This document shows, one piece after another, positions 21,218 to 33,197 of a stretch of 64,000 bases of DNA. Under the pieces are notes generated by a model. That model had not been told where the DNA came from. It did no database searches and saw only the letters and a program-made list of their open reading frames with translations. A program made the translations under genes and the position numbers. The DNA is from Flaveria trinervia (taxonomy: Eukaryota > Streptophyta > Magnoliopsida > Asterales > Asteraceae). The first letter of the stretch is position 1. Each line of letters starts with the position of its first letter. The stretch lies in assembly GCA_025506515.1 (NCBI GenBank), contig CM046452.1, positions 100,594,559 to 100,658,558 on the forward strand, read 5' to 3'.

Positions 21218-23050
21218 TCAACAACTTACCACTTTATAAGGTGTTCCTTTACTGTTGTTGGACGAATCATCCTCTAATCTTATCAAACTTTGATCAACAG
21301 ACATATTGTCAATAAAGGTAATGGCCGGGTGTTTAAACTCAAAACATATCAAGTAAAAATGATTCTTTTCTAAAATGGAAAAAAATAGAATGTCACAGTT
21401 TTTCAAATCAACAACACCAACGTTTCCTTCTAAGAAGTTTTCAAAATTTGACTTAAAATGGGTTAAGCGTTCCTTATTAGTTTCTATCGTGCTATCAATT
21501 ATCCACCCAAGCTGTAAAAATAATATAACAATGTCAGACATGTTATTAGATGACATATTCTTTAATATTAAAGAGCTCTTTCACATTGTAAGAGTAGTTA
21601 TGTTAGGTTATTCATATATGTATGAGATTATTCAAAATAAGAAATAGGCTTACAAATAGATTAATCCCGCTGATATACGATAAGGTGAGCTTGGGCTTCT
21701 AAATTTCTTATCATGGTTTAATACTTTTGCCCAACAATCAATTACATCATTATATATTTGTTGCCCAGATGTTAGGCTAACAAGATGGTACATGTTCTTC
21801 CCCCCAATTCTTAGTGGCAAATATTGGTATATTGCAAAAAGAATATAGTCTTATAAATACCTTATACATACGATCTATTTAATAACAAGGAATTGTGAAA
21901 ACTTGTTTAAATACATATATGTACCATGAGGCATTTGTGAAACACGCACATATGCAATACATGTGTGAAAGCATCTTTATACATAGAAAAACTATACAAA
22001 CTTAACATAGTTTATATATGAAATCATATATGAAAGCATCTTTATATGCACATCAAACATAGCTCATACATGTATGAAAGCATCTTTATATGCATAGAAT
22101 TATACAAATTAAGTACATATATGTACCATAAGTCATTCCGGTATTATCATTCCCTTCAGCTGTTTTACTAGTTGCAAAATTTTGTGTCATTTAAATTATC
22201 AAGAAAAATAACATGAGGATATCCTTACATGTATAAGAACTTTAATTTAACTATAACAACGTCTCATAAAAAGGTAAAGAAATCACTAACCGTCATCCAA
22301 ATCATCACTTTTTAAACATTTCACTATTTTCCTCAGTAACTTTATCATCAACAATGTTGGACACATTTTTCCCTTCAGTAATTGACTCTAAAATACATAG
22401 TACACATTGCATAGAAATATTAAACATAATTTTTAAAAATCTTTCAAATGCGGAACATATTTAATATAACTATAAGTTTACATATCTTGATTCCTTTTGC
22501 GGTTTTTATTTATTTTTCGAAAACTCTCCTTCACTTCACTTATTATCTTCATCTTTTCACTTAAACTTTTGCGACATTTCACCACTGCCAAATATACAAA
22601 CAAATTTTAAATATCAAATTTCATTTCTTCTTTTTATATACACGTAACATACTATCATATAAGACATATCTAAAGATGAATAATGTCCTAATACATATAT
22701 GTACTTTTTTTAACACAACAACAACAAACACCACATAATGATTCCTTCAACTCCATTTTGTTAATTTAATAAATTTCACATTCATAAAAATAAAATTGAG
22801 TTACCTTTCAATTAGACAATGGTTCTTCGGTCCTCTATTTCAATGGGTTCATCAAAAGTGTTGGTGAACTTACTAAAACTTGATCGTTTAACGATTCTTT
22901 CACTTTTCATTCTACCTGCAAACACAAATGTAGTTGTTATAATTTTACTACATTTCACTATATCACTCAAAACACAAGTTTTAATATCCCACATACCTGT
23001 TGACATACTAATTTGAGTAAAATTATCCACTGGTTCAATTTGTAACAATC
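21218..23050 (-). pseudogene. Ulp1/SENP (C48 cysteine protease)-like multi-exon gene fragment
   Basis: On the minus strand the best exons are about 21835-21655 (QYLPLRIGGKNMYHLVSL, then DVIDCWAKVLNHD) and about 21556-21218 (DILFFSILEKNHFYLICFEF, ITFIDNM). The H of KNHFYLICF and the D of FIDN fit the His and Asp of the Ulp1 triad. No exon with the catalytic Gln/Cys is visible further down, so it is probably incomplete. Upstream exon-like pieces with plausible AG/GT edges are 23040-22995 (VDNFTQISMSTG), 22920-22810 (MKSERIVKRSSFSKF), 22600-22490 (a charged KMKIISEVKESFRKINKN segment) and 22390-22320. Ulp1-like genes are often carried by plant Mutator-like elements, and the opposing FAR1 fragment fits that. 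Exon edges are approximate. Confidence 0.6.
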
Positions 23051-24670
23051 AATTTGGAATTTCAAATCAAAATGTTATATTACAAAATAACTATATTCAA
23101 AATAATCAAACTAAATAATGAAAGCATCCTTTATAGTTTCATGGTTTTGTATGATTGGGTCAAAGATACATATATGTATCAAACTCATCAACTTTACCCT
23201 TTGCATAAAATTTGAAGCATACATACATGAATCAATAGTTTTTAATTAACCATCTACTTTTCAACACCCGTTAAACAAATAGATTATCAACAATGTCGCT
23301 TTACTAATAAATTTTTCAATACCAATCCACTAAAACACTCATGTGTTTCTGGTACATATATGAACTAACATACCATTTTCATCTCAATGATAATTACATA
23401 ATATATCCCGCCGCTTAAACCTAATCTTCCCTTACGGACGCGCGGAATTTTGCACAACCCTCATACGATCTGAAAACTCACAGGTACCCAAACATACACT
23501 AAACCTAATGGTTTTATTTCAATGCTTTTTTCGACTCTCACATATTTCCTAGATCTAATAGTGATACAATGTTGCGAATGCTACTGAAATCTCTTCACAG
23601 AGCTCAATATCGTTTCGAATTTTACGTCTTTCCGGAACATATTTCATCACAAAATACATATCACAAGGGAAGTTTACGCACCTTCAATGTCGGTTTCTGC
23701 AGTGTAGTCTTCGTCTTCCTATGAATAACTTCGATTTTTTGAGAAATTCCCGATCGTTTGAATCCTAAATAAGTTAAACCTAGTCAAGGTTGAGCTTTTG
23801 AAAATAGTATATCGGATCCCATGATTTACGCAATTTTTTAGGAAATAAAAACCTATTTCAGTTACTTTTGATATGCACAATTCCGAAACTACCCTTTTCT
23901 AATTTCTTCAAAGATTTTTGTTTATTTTTTCTCAAATTTAATCTCCTAAAAATAATAACCATTGATCTAAGTAATCAATGGTTAGATTTTGGTTTACATG
24001 ATTTTCAACTTAATGCTAGTTTGCATTGGATCCTCCCCTATGTTATTTTATCAAAAAGGAATCAGCACCCAAACGATTTTAGGTACGAAGCTAAAAAAAT
24101 AAACAACGTCTAGAAATAGTATCATTTTACAGACAATTTCGTGCTACACGAGAAATCGTATGTATTCAAGATCTATTCACTTTCACTTGGTTAGGTTTTT
24201 AATGATCACTCTTATTTTTAATTATATTTTGTTAAATTTGTAATACAAAAACGAACTATAAAAATGCTAAAATGGTCAAAGCAATATTATTTCAAAAGCA
24301 TTATTATTGTTTTTTCTTTTATGGTATACAAATTCTCTGGATGTTTCGTAAATTATACTTTTTAAGGAAGTGGGCAGCTGGGCCCCACTCAAAATTCATT
24401 ACCCAACAATTTTTCTCAAGAAACTTCTAAATCTACCATCTAAATCGTTGCAAAATTTAAACATCCGACTTTCAATAAGAGAACAGCTATTATACATTGG
24501 GATATCTTTTGAGTTAAATGTTCATTTGTAAAATTGGTTACCAACATAATTAAAAGAGAAAATTCGATTCAATCAAATACTTAGACTCATAATAGTATAA
24601 AACTAGAATTTTGTACGATTCTTATATCCAAATAAAAAGGGTAAGAAAGAATATTAGCATGAGATAAAAT
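23051..24670. other. Intergenic, AT-rich, no gene seen
   Basis: No ORF longer than background with a recognisable product. It contains more copies of the palindrome ACATATATGT and relatives (23169, 23352) that also stud 20.8-22.7 kb. A more GC-rich patch at 23400-23720 with possible splice signals on the minus strand may be the first exon region of the Ulp1-like gene. Confidence 0.5.
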
Positions 24671-24680
24671 CTATATATAT
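24671..24680 (+). promoter_or_regulatory. TATA box of EF-hand gene 1
   Basis: CTATATATAT lies 78-87 bases upstream of the ATG at 24758, the normal distance for a plant TATA box plus a short 5' UTR. The surrounding upstream sequence does not share the block conserved in the other three copies. Confidence 0.55.
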
Positions 24681-24757
24681 GTTAAGCCTCTGAGCATCTC
24701 AAACCACTTTACCTAATTGTTAGTAACGTAAAACGTTCGTGTCATCTTTCTGCAAGC

Positions 24758-25027
24758 ATGAGAAAATGGTGTGTGAGACAGGTGGAAGTGACCATGACGG
24801 AACAAGAGTTGAAAGGTCTGATCAGAAAATTTGACACCAATGGAGACGGTAAGATTAGTAGGAGGGAATTGAGGGTAGGCTTGAGGACTCTTGGACTACG
24901 TTTTGCAGGCTTTCGTGCTCTTTATGGCCTGCGTCATGTTGATGCTAACAAAGATGGTGTTATCAGCGATGAAGAGATCAATGAGCTTGCAAAATATGTT
25001 TCCAAGTGGGGCATTTCTATCACTTAA
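24758..25027 (+). CDS. Small two-EF-hand calcium-binding protein, copy 1
   Basis: 89 residues, no intron, starting MRKWC. Two canonical EF-hand loops: D26-x-N-x-D-x-K-x-S-x-x-E37 and D62-x-N-x-D-x-V-x-S-x-x-E73, with the ligand positions 1, 3, 5 and 12 intact. The linker FAGFRALYGLRHV is conserved with the other copies. There is no signal peptide or membrane segment. By family it should be a soluble Ca2+ sensor of the short calmodulin-like/polcalcin-like type; targets are unknown. It differs from the other three in its N-terminus (CVRQVEVTM instead of GWSW...) and lies about 5.4 kb from them, so it is the oldest branch or a separate duplicate. The last ~32 bases are duplicated just downstream. 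Confidence 0.85.
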   Translation: MRKWCVRQVEVTMTEQELKGLIRKFDTNGDGKISRRELRVGLRTLGLRFAGFRALYGLRHVDANKDGVISDEEINELAKYVSKWGISIT

Positions 25028-25143
25028 GATCGACCTTCGTAGGAACTTAAATGTATCAAAATGTGATCTTTTTTTTTCTAGTTTTTGACTTTCGAGTGAA
25101 CCTGCAAAAAATGTTTCCAAGTGGGGCATTTCTATCACTTAAG
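24996..25143. repeat. Short duplication of the 3' end of EF-hand gene 1
   Basis: ATGTTTCCAAGTGGGGCATT and the bases after it through CACTTAAG occur at 24996-25028 (codons for VSKWGISIT plus stop) and again, identical, at 25111-25143, an offset of 115 bases. The second copy lies in the 3' UTR. Confidence 0.9.
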
Positions 25144-26884
25144 TTATGGTGTAATCAAAGTTTGAAGTGTTACTATCATTGTTAATTTGCTAAGTTGCTC
25201 AAGAGTGGGTTTTTGAATTTGTTTTAGAAGTTGTGATTGATTTATAAGGACTTAAATTTAGAGAGTGAGAGTCACGAAAATATCCAGCCCCAACACAAGT
25301 TAATAGAAAAAAATATTTTCTAACGGAATCCAAAAGTATAACATGCTAAAAAATATGTTATGACCTTTAATTTGTATAAAATATAAAAATGAGTGATCTA
25401 ATTGGAACATTTTTAAAACTTGAGTTACTTAATTGAAACACTTTTGAAAGTTAAATACTATTTTACAAAGTTACCCCTAATATTTATAATTTAAAGTGTT
25501 GTATGTGTGAATACCGTTTATATTATGAAACAAAATTACAATACATGTGTAAAACAAATACAATCGAAAGGAACTTACAATACTGGTTACAATTATGATA
25601 AGCAAAACACAAATAAAAACAAGTTAAGGACGATTTGCCGAGCCTGTGTGTTGGATGCAGTATGTTACTTTAAAAAAAATTTTGTGTGTGTCAGACCGGG
25701 TACGATACTAGAAGCAGTTTATGCCGTTTGAGTTTACTAGCAAATCTCAAAGTCACCTGAAAATGTACACCAAAAATTTACTGAAAAACATGTGTTTTTT
25801 GAGATGTTTAGTACCTTTAAGAGCACACGGATCGGGACATTGAAGAAGTTGGGGAGATCTTGGGAAAAACCGAGGCCGACCGGAAATACCACATCCCCAG
25901 TTTATTTACTCACTGTCCTGGTGAATATTCACTTGGTTTTACCGGCCATGCAACAACTTTTGAAAGTTTTTCTTTAAAAATAGAAAACATGGAAAAACAA
26001 AAACGACTTTATGTAGAATAAGGAAAAACTAGGAAAAGGTGGAGCAAATAACAAAAGCTGATGTGACGATGATATGTTACACGTAGAAACAAGAGAAAAA
26101 ACGGGACGTTGCTAGTGGGCTAAGAGAAATCAAAGTTTCACAATATTCTTCTTCATCAAGAATTCTTTCAACTAAGATAATTAATACCTTAGTTTTTTCT
26201 TTAAACGAAAAATATACGATTCTGTTTTGAAAGATGTATGTTACATTAATAGGGCCCACTTACCTATTTTTCATTAGAATTTCAACCCCAATTCATTTAG
26301 GAGAAAATCTATAACTAATAAACTACATGACTCAACTCTAAGCATATGTGTTAATGTGACACGAATTCAAAACCTTTAGATTTTTAGTTCTTTCGTATAA
26401 CTTATCTTAACTATATGGGCTTGGTTAAGTAGTTAAAAGAAAGACCGAACTCCTTATCATTAAACTCAATGTATTATTAGATTGTATTAAATATTTTCAA
26501 TACAGAGGACCTAATGTTTTGGTTTCATCTAAAGTATTAAACGTATTTAATACCTTAGCTGACAAAGGCTTAATGTATAAGGGTGGAGTTATTATAAAAG
26601 AAAAAAGAAAAACTAAAAAATATAAAGTAAAATTATTATCCATTAGATTTTAGATCCAAGGACTAAAAAAATCCAATGTTATATGGTAGTTAATTTAAAC
26701 TTTAAATAATAGGCCAAGGTTATTTAGTCTTAACCATATTTTCAAGTTTCATATTTTTTTCAAAATACTAGTAACTTTTACATACAACATTATTTAAAAA
26801 AAATTACAACATAAAAACTAGCGTTATTTTATTTTTAAAATGCTATAATTTTGATACATAAAAATGATTTTTTTCATGTTATTT
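25144..26884. other. Intergenic, AT-rich, no gene seen
   Basis: Short ORFs at 25507-25977 and 26077-26259 have low-complexity or composition-driven translations without recognisable motifs. I see no RNA gene or clear repeat. Confidence 0.6.
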
Positions 26885-28010
26885 CAGCTTGTTGTGTAAT
26901 ATTCAGTAGCTCATTGTGTAATATCAGGTCATTGGTAATATTCATGAAATCATTGTGGTTAATGTTGATCATTTTGTGATGCATTGTATTCTTTATAAAT
27001 AATAATTTTCAAATAATACAATGTTAAAATTGTAATTTTTGTATGTTTTTCAGTTTATTATGTAATCCTAAAAGGTCATTGTGTAATTCTCATCAATCAG
27101 TTTAATATGTCTATGGCTAATCATTAAGTCTAGTGCTAGTCATTGTGTTATCCATTGTATTTAGTGTTATTATTATATTTTTTAAAATGGTGATTTTCAA
27201 ATAAAACAATGCTGAAAGTTTAATTATTTTTAAGTTTTTCTAGTTTATTGTGTAATACTCGTCAAATAGGTCATTATAACTATTGTTAATTGTCGAGTTT
27301 AGTGTTGATGATCATTATGTTACCCATTGTGTCTAATGTTGACTATTTGTGTTATGCAATGTGTTTTTTAAAAATGGTAATTTTCAAATAATACAATGTT
27401 TAAATTGTATTTTTTTCATATTTTTTCTAGTTTATTGTGTAATCATAATCAGGTCATTGTGTAATTCTCTTCAAGTAGCCCATTGTATCGATTGCTAATC
27501 ATCGAGTCTAGTGCTGGTTATTGTGTTATCAATTTTGTCTAATGTTGACTATCGTGTTGTGCATTGTGTTTTTTAAAATGATAATTTTCGAATAACACAA
27601 TAATAAAAATTGTAGCTTTTTATGTTTCAAGTTTATTACGTATTCTTTATTAGATTGAGTCAAGTGTTGGTCATTGTGTTACCCACTGTGTCTAATGTTG
27701 ACTATTATGTTATGCAATGTGTTTTTAAAGTGGTGATTTTCAAATAACATAATGTTTAAAATGTGTTTTTTTAGTTTATTGTGTAATCCTGATCAAGTCA
27801 TTGTGTACTCCTTATCAAGAAGGTCATTGTGTCGATTGCTAATCATCGAGTCTAGTGTTTGTCATTGTGTTATCAATTTTGTTTGATGTTGACCATTGTG
27901 TGTTTTTAAATGATGATTTTTCACAAAAATAAAAATGCCAACATTTTATGTTTCAAGTTCATTATGTATTTCTTATTGGATCGAGTCTAGTGTTGTTCAT
28001 TGTGTCTAAT
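26885..28010. repeat. Degenerate tandem array, monomer about 190 bp, about six copies
   Basis: A segment of the type AGTTTATTGTGTAATCCTGA followed by GGTCATTGTGTAATTCTCATC starts near 26885, 27051, 27241, 27428, 27629, 27772 and 27954. Intervals are 166, 190, 187, 201, 143 and 182 bases. Each monomer also has TCGAGTCTAGTG, a run of CATTGTG words and a tail like TGATTTTCAAATAACACAAT. Divergence and indels show that it is old. No ORF. Confidence 0.82.
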
Positions 28011-29954
28011 AACAAGAATCCAGAGAAAATCGCGAAGAAGATGAAGCAAGCTTGTTTTGTTGGCTTAAAAATACGACAAAACTTTAACATGTAATCATTA
28101 TCTTGGAATTATTGTGTAAGCTTGTTTACATCACCTTAGCATCTTGCTATGGTAGGTATATGTTTCTTGATAAAATTTGCACTTTTGCTGTTGAAATAAA
28201 TAATTTTGCACAGGAAGAGACGCAGAACCATACTTGATCCTAAATATATGGAATTATATTTCGATATTGTTCAAATACTATCCCTTTAAAGTAGAGAAGA
28301 ATAACTAGAATTAATTAAAAACCAAAAGGTAGTCAGGGATCAATTTATGCATCTTATTGGATCTATGATATGGATAGATGGATCAACAATGTACAGCCAC
28401 CAAATTTGTTTTATCTAACGGCAATTATTAATTTACAACGGATTAATTTGAACTAGTGATTAAACTCGAATGATTGGGCGTTTTTGCGTAAGCCATACAA
28501 TAATAGGTTATGATATTATTAAGTTGTGACGGTGTCGGTGTCATTAACATGAGCTTGCGGTGTATATACAACTCAATTTATAAATATAATTCATGTTACG
28601 CTAGCACTTGCCAATTAATAAAATAATTTACATACAAGTAAAACAACTAAGTGTAAAGTCGTGAATTTAGAATGATAAAATTTTATATAAAAGATCATTT
28701 AAAAAAATCATTGAAACGTCAGGAAAGAAAAAACAAAATCTTGAAAAAAGTTAACACCAAAACAAATTTCCTACGTGAAAAAATTGATATATAATATAAA
28801 AACCATTAAGTATTAAACACCAAAACAAAACAAAAGGTGTGTAATTTATGTTTATCTAGTAGAATCATAAAGTTTTTATAGTGTCGGGAAAAACATCACA
28901 TTATTTTCAACTCTAAAAAAAGAAAAAGTCGTGTTCTTCTTTGATTGTAGTGAACCTTTTAACGTGTTTTAGTTTTTCATTATCCCATCTAACAAAGGTT
29001 TTATGTTTGAATCTTGTTTTCATGAGTTTTTCTTAAGTTAAAATGTAACCAAACAAGATCACACACGCTACCAATCAACAAATTGAGCATCTAACTGCAC
29101 TATTTGAAATACATTATAATTGCCGACAATAATAATTTCTACCAGATTTCTTTTTCAATCTGATTCCTTAAGTACGTGACTAAAGCTCCTTAGACACGAT
29201 TCTTCGATCAATTTGATCCAATTTATGGATGATGTGGATCACTCCTGGATTAACAAATTAATTTGTACATATAAAGTAGTTAATAATTGAACGTAAATGT
29301 GAAGTTTTCTGAAATGACACCTAAAATCTGAGACCACTTATAAACGACACTTTATTAGAGTTAATTAATTATTCAGGGTTATTGTTCAAGAATCTGCATG
29401 TTATATTTTTTAGGCACGAAGCCACTTAAGAAGCTAAAATAATAATAATGTGGAATATATTCTTGTTTTTAGTAACTAAACAATTACATGGCATTATGTG
29501 TATTTTAGACCTGTGATTCTCTTTCTTAAAGGCCTATTTTGGCCAGAAAAAGCTCAATAAAGAACGTTATAATTCACCCAAAAGTTTTTTCTTTTGGGTT
29601 GATGCCTTTTATCTCCCGAGTAAAGAATGTGATTTACCGTTTACGTGTCGGGGCATTACATGTTTGACTAGTGCTTCTCTTTCATGACTGTTTATTCTAT
29701 GAATTAGAATTTTCGTTTAAGTCTTTCCTCACGAGTAATGTCTTGTTATGAGATTTTCCTAAGAATTTTGTTTAGAGAAGAGTAAAATTTGTTATCTTAA
29801 CACAAGTAAAAAATAACTAGTAAAGAAAAAACAAATCAATAAATACAATATCTGAAATCACTTGCAAAAGTAAACATTAAGGTTTCATGAGTCTTGTTTT
29901 GTACATACTGGTTTCTATAAAACCTTATGAAACTCACTTGTCCCACGGGTGGTC
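28011..29954. other. Intergenic, upstream of the duplicated EF-hand block
   Basis: No coding signal. From about 29380 onward the sequence is homologous to 32460-33190 and 34880-35880 (shared landmarks: AAACAATTACATGG, then TGATTCTCTTTCTTAA-like). This marks the left end of the duplicated segment. Confidence 0.6.
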
Positions 29955-30110
29955 TCATGTACACCAAAAAGAAATTATCCTATACCAGTCAACAAACATA
30001 TAATATATACAAGATTCTAATATCTTATTCTTAGCTTGATTTAACAGCCAAATTATACAAAATAAAGAAAAAAATGGGGACCAACAACATGAGAAAAAGT
30101 GCATGTCCTC

Positions 30111-30120
30111 CGATATATAT
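30111..30120 (+). promoter_or_regulatory. TATA box and conserved proximal promoter of EF-hand gene 2
   Basis: CGATATATAT lies about 95 bases before the ATG. Around it, 29990-30210 is strongly conserved with 32985-33197 and 35690-35888, including AACATAAACTGCATCCATCT shortly before the ATG. This conservation suggests shared regulation of copies 2-4. Confidence 0.6.
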
Positions 30121-30210
30121 GTGTGTGCATAAATTTGATGATTATTAGTAACATAAACTGCATCCATCTCTCTAACACAACTCTTCTTTCCACTTGATAT
30201 TTCTTAGAGA

Positions 30211-30489
30211 ATGAGAAAGGGGTGGTCGTGGAGACTTATTCATGGGCCCGTGCCCGAAAACCAACTGAAAGGTATTTTCAAAGCATTAGACAAAGATGGA
30301 GACGGAAAGCTCAGTTGGAAGGAATTAAGGATGGGTTTGAAAAAATATGAAATGCGTTTTGCAGGTTTTAAAGCTTGGCGTGCAATACGTCATGTTGATG
30401 CTAATGGTGATGGTATGATTGGCGAGGACGAGATAGATGAGCTCACAAAATATGTTTCCAGGTGGGGTATTACGGTGACACCTAATTAA
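30211..30489 (+). CDS. Small two-EF-hand calcium-binding protein, copy 2
   Basis: 92 residues, intronless, starting MRKGWSW. EF loops: D27-x-D-x-D-x-K-x-S-x-x-E38 and D63-x-N-x-D-x-M-x-G-x-x-E74; all acidic ligands and the position-12 Glu are present, but position 9 of loop 2 is Gly. The C-terminus YVSRWGITVTPN matches the other copies. There is no targeting signal. Inferred to be a soluble Ca2+ sensor. It has the conserved TATA-containing promoter block shared with copies 3 and 4, about 100 bases upstream. Confidence 0.88.
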   Translation: MRKGWSWRLIHGPVPENQLKGIFKALDKDGDGKLSWKELRMGLKKYEMRFAGFKAWRAIRHVDANGDGMIGEDEIDELTKYVSRWGITVTPN

Positions 30490-33100
30490 TTAGCGTGAAA
30501 GTACAAGAATCCATAGATATACATAGGATGCGTGCGAAGTGTTTTCGTTCATTTTCCATGGTTGGTATTCTTAAAGAGGTCGTGTTTTATGTAAGATAAT
30601 ATTTATAAAGTAACACACCCTGTTGAAGACCACACTGATCTATCTAATACAAATGTTGCCAGTTTTAATTTCTTTTTGTTTATTCGTTTTGATGGAGTCT
30701 CTACTTTGATAAACTTATATTATCTGTTAATACTTTGTTAACAATGAGATCAAGTAAATCCTAGTTTGCACTAGATAGATGATCTTCAAGAGATTATCAC
30801 CTAAGCCAATAGAACAAATGATTCATTGTAACGGCAATGAAAATTCCATCAAGTAATATCGCTAATATATATGTTAAGAATATTAGTGAAAACATATCGA
30901 TTATAACGGCAAGGGAAATTCCATTAAGTAATCTTTGCGGTATGTTAAGATTGGTGAAAACAACTTGATGATTATCAAAAGGAAGATGCGTTACATTATT
31001 ATGATATGTATCTCAAAAGTAATCACCTGATCGTTTCAAAGTGAGGGAATATAATTTAGGATACAATGTTATCCTTGCATGGCTTGCATAGATATATTCA
31101 TAAGCATAACTTTACACGTACATACTGCAAAGGCATTCCACTTGGCCTAAATGGATTTTTGTTTTCCATGAACTAAAGATTATATCCTTTTCAGAAATTA
31201 AATATATTTTCGATTTACATGAACTAAAAATTTAATATATTACTTTCGGTCTTTTCAAACAAAAGGTGTATACTTAAAAGCAGATAATTAAAGTAATTTA
31301 AAGCTAGCAAATAAAGGTAAATTTACACACTCAAGACTATAAAATGAAACCAAGAAAGAAAGCTAATTGACGATCCAACTACAACCTATAAAGCAATCTT
31401 AGACATGGCAGATGTCAACTTACCGTTGTCCATGGCTCATCTATAATTCTTCTAGCTCTGAACTCAAACTTAATCGTTTGAAATTTATGTGTCGTCATTT
31501 GCTTCATTTTACTTAGGATTTCAACACATTATGATTTATGAACATACTTTGAATGTACTGAGGGTGAGTTATATATCTTCACTAGTGTCGCCATAAAAAC
31601 CTAAGTTTGTAGGCAAGGATACCGAGTTAAGAATGATGACTCTTTTTTTTTTCTTTCCTAACTCTATTTATCAAACTTTGTATTGTTTTCTTTATTATTA
31701 TTATTATTGTTTTTAACCTTAATAGTAAAATCAGAACACTAAATTGTCACCTGCCTAGAAGTTTATCACATGTTGCAACTAAACCATTGAAATAAGAATG
31801 GCAAAATGATTATACACGTATTGCATAAGTAACATTGTAATTAAGCTAGTAACTCTTCCAATCTAAAGGTTGGATTGTGATATCTTTTGATATTGATATT
31901 AATGCGTTATCGTTTGATTTAAATAAGAGAATTAGTGGGTCTTCATTAGGTTCTTCAATCATGTTTCAATTAAATCAAAATAATTAAAACTTGGGTGATG
32001 TTCTGATTGGCTTTATAGTGTTAATTGTAGTATCATTGAGTAATATAGTAGTGCAACTTTACTTTCAGATATCTTAGTTACTTTTAGAAGATACGAGATT
32101 CGTTTCTGATAGATGAAAATTACTAGAAAATATCTAAATTTTATATTGATAATTTGATTTTGTGCAAGGTATATGTTTCTCTGAAAGGTATATGTTTATC
32201 TTTATCCTTGTTGCTTTGTTTCGATCATATATATAGGGTCTATAAATAAGTTCTAAATAATTTCAAATGTTAAGTTGTTTCTATTTTCCGCTGCCATATT
32301 ACCTTACTATTATATTCTTTTTACATAGTTTGTATGCACAGTTAATAATCAAACGTTACTGTGAATTTTCTAAAATGTTACCTAGATTTGATACCATTTA
32401 TAAACACTTAATCAAAGTTATAAACTATTTTAGGTTATCGAATAATTAGAATCTGCATCCATACTTAATTATTAGGCACTAAGCCACTTAAGAAGCTAAA
32501 ATAATTATAATAACAATGTGGAAACATATCTTTTTTTTTTCTTTCTAATTCATAAACAATTACATGGAATTATATGTACTTTAGAGCAACGATTCCATTT
32601 CTTAAGAGTCTATTCCGGACTAGAAAATACTTATAGACGTTTTCGAGTCAGGTTAAAGTTACAACATATATCAAAATAAAATTTATTATTTATCCAAATT
32701 ATTTGGGTTGCATGATGGCTTTCATCTCTTGTGTTAAGAACCATTGAATGTCACTCTTTCTTGTAGCGTGGTACAAGTTTACCGAGGTCGTAAGTTCGAA
32801 TCCTGCTTAAATGGTCTTCTGTCATAACCAAATTAATGTTATAAGCACTTATTCCTTTTTAGTAGATATCAGGTTTGAATCATTCTTTCAACAGTTTATT
32901 TGATAATCTTTTGAAACTCACCTATCCACCAATGTTATGTCCACCAAATGAAATCATATATGTTATAACTTATACCAGTCACCAAACATATAATATATAC
33001 ATGATTCTAATATCCGATTCTTAGCTTGGTTTAACATCCAATTTATAAAAATATGGAAAAAAAATTGGGACCAAGAAGGTAAGAAAAGTGCTTGTGCTCC
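30490..33100. other. Spacer between EF-hand copies 2 and 3
   Basis: Mostly duplicated flanking sequence (see the segmental duplication) plus unit-specific sequence at about 31640-32450, without a convincing ORF. At 32760-32815 a stretch with AAGTTCGAATCCTGC resembles a degenerate pol III B-box, as in tRNA-derived SINEs; a weaker copy is at 35515-35570. I do not call it a tRNA. Confidence 0.5.
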
Positions 33101-33110
33101 AATATATATA
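33101..33110 (+). promoter_or_regulatory. TATA box of EF-hand copy 3
   Basis: AATATATATA within the conserved block, about 90 bases before the ATG at 33198. Confidence 0.55.
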
Positions 33111-33197
33111 TGTGTATACATTTGATAATTACTAGCAACATACACTACATCCATCTTTCTAATACAGCCGTTCTTTCCCCTTGATAATTCATAGAGA

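Noticed and set aside
25507..25977. Short plus-strand ORFs downstream of EF-hand gene 1
   Set aside because: No recognisable motif or splice structure; ordinary chance ORFs.
26885..28010. CRISPR-like array
   Set aside because: The repeats are ~190-bp diverged monomers without short exact repeats and unique spacers, and the context is plant nuclear DNA.
32760..32815. tRNA or SINE at AAGTTCGAATCCTGC
   Set aside because: Only a B-box-like piece is convincing; no A-box, pairing ends or A-rich tail with target-site duplication. The paralogous copy at 35515-35570 has decayed.
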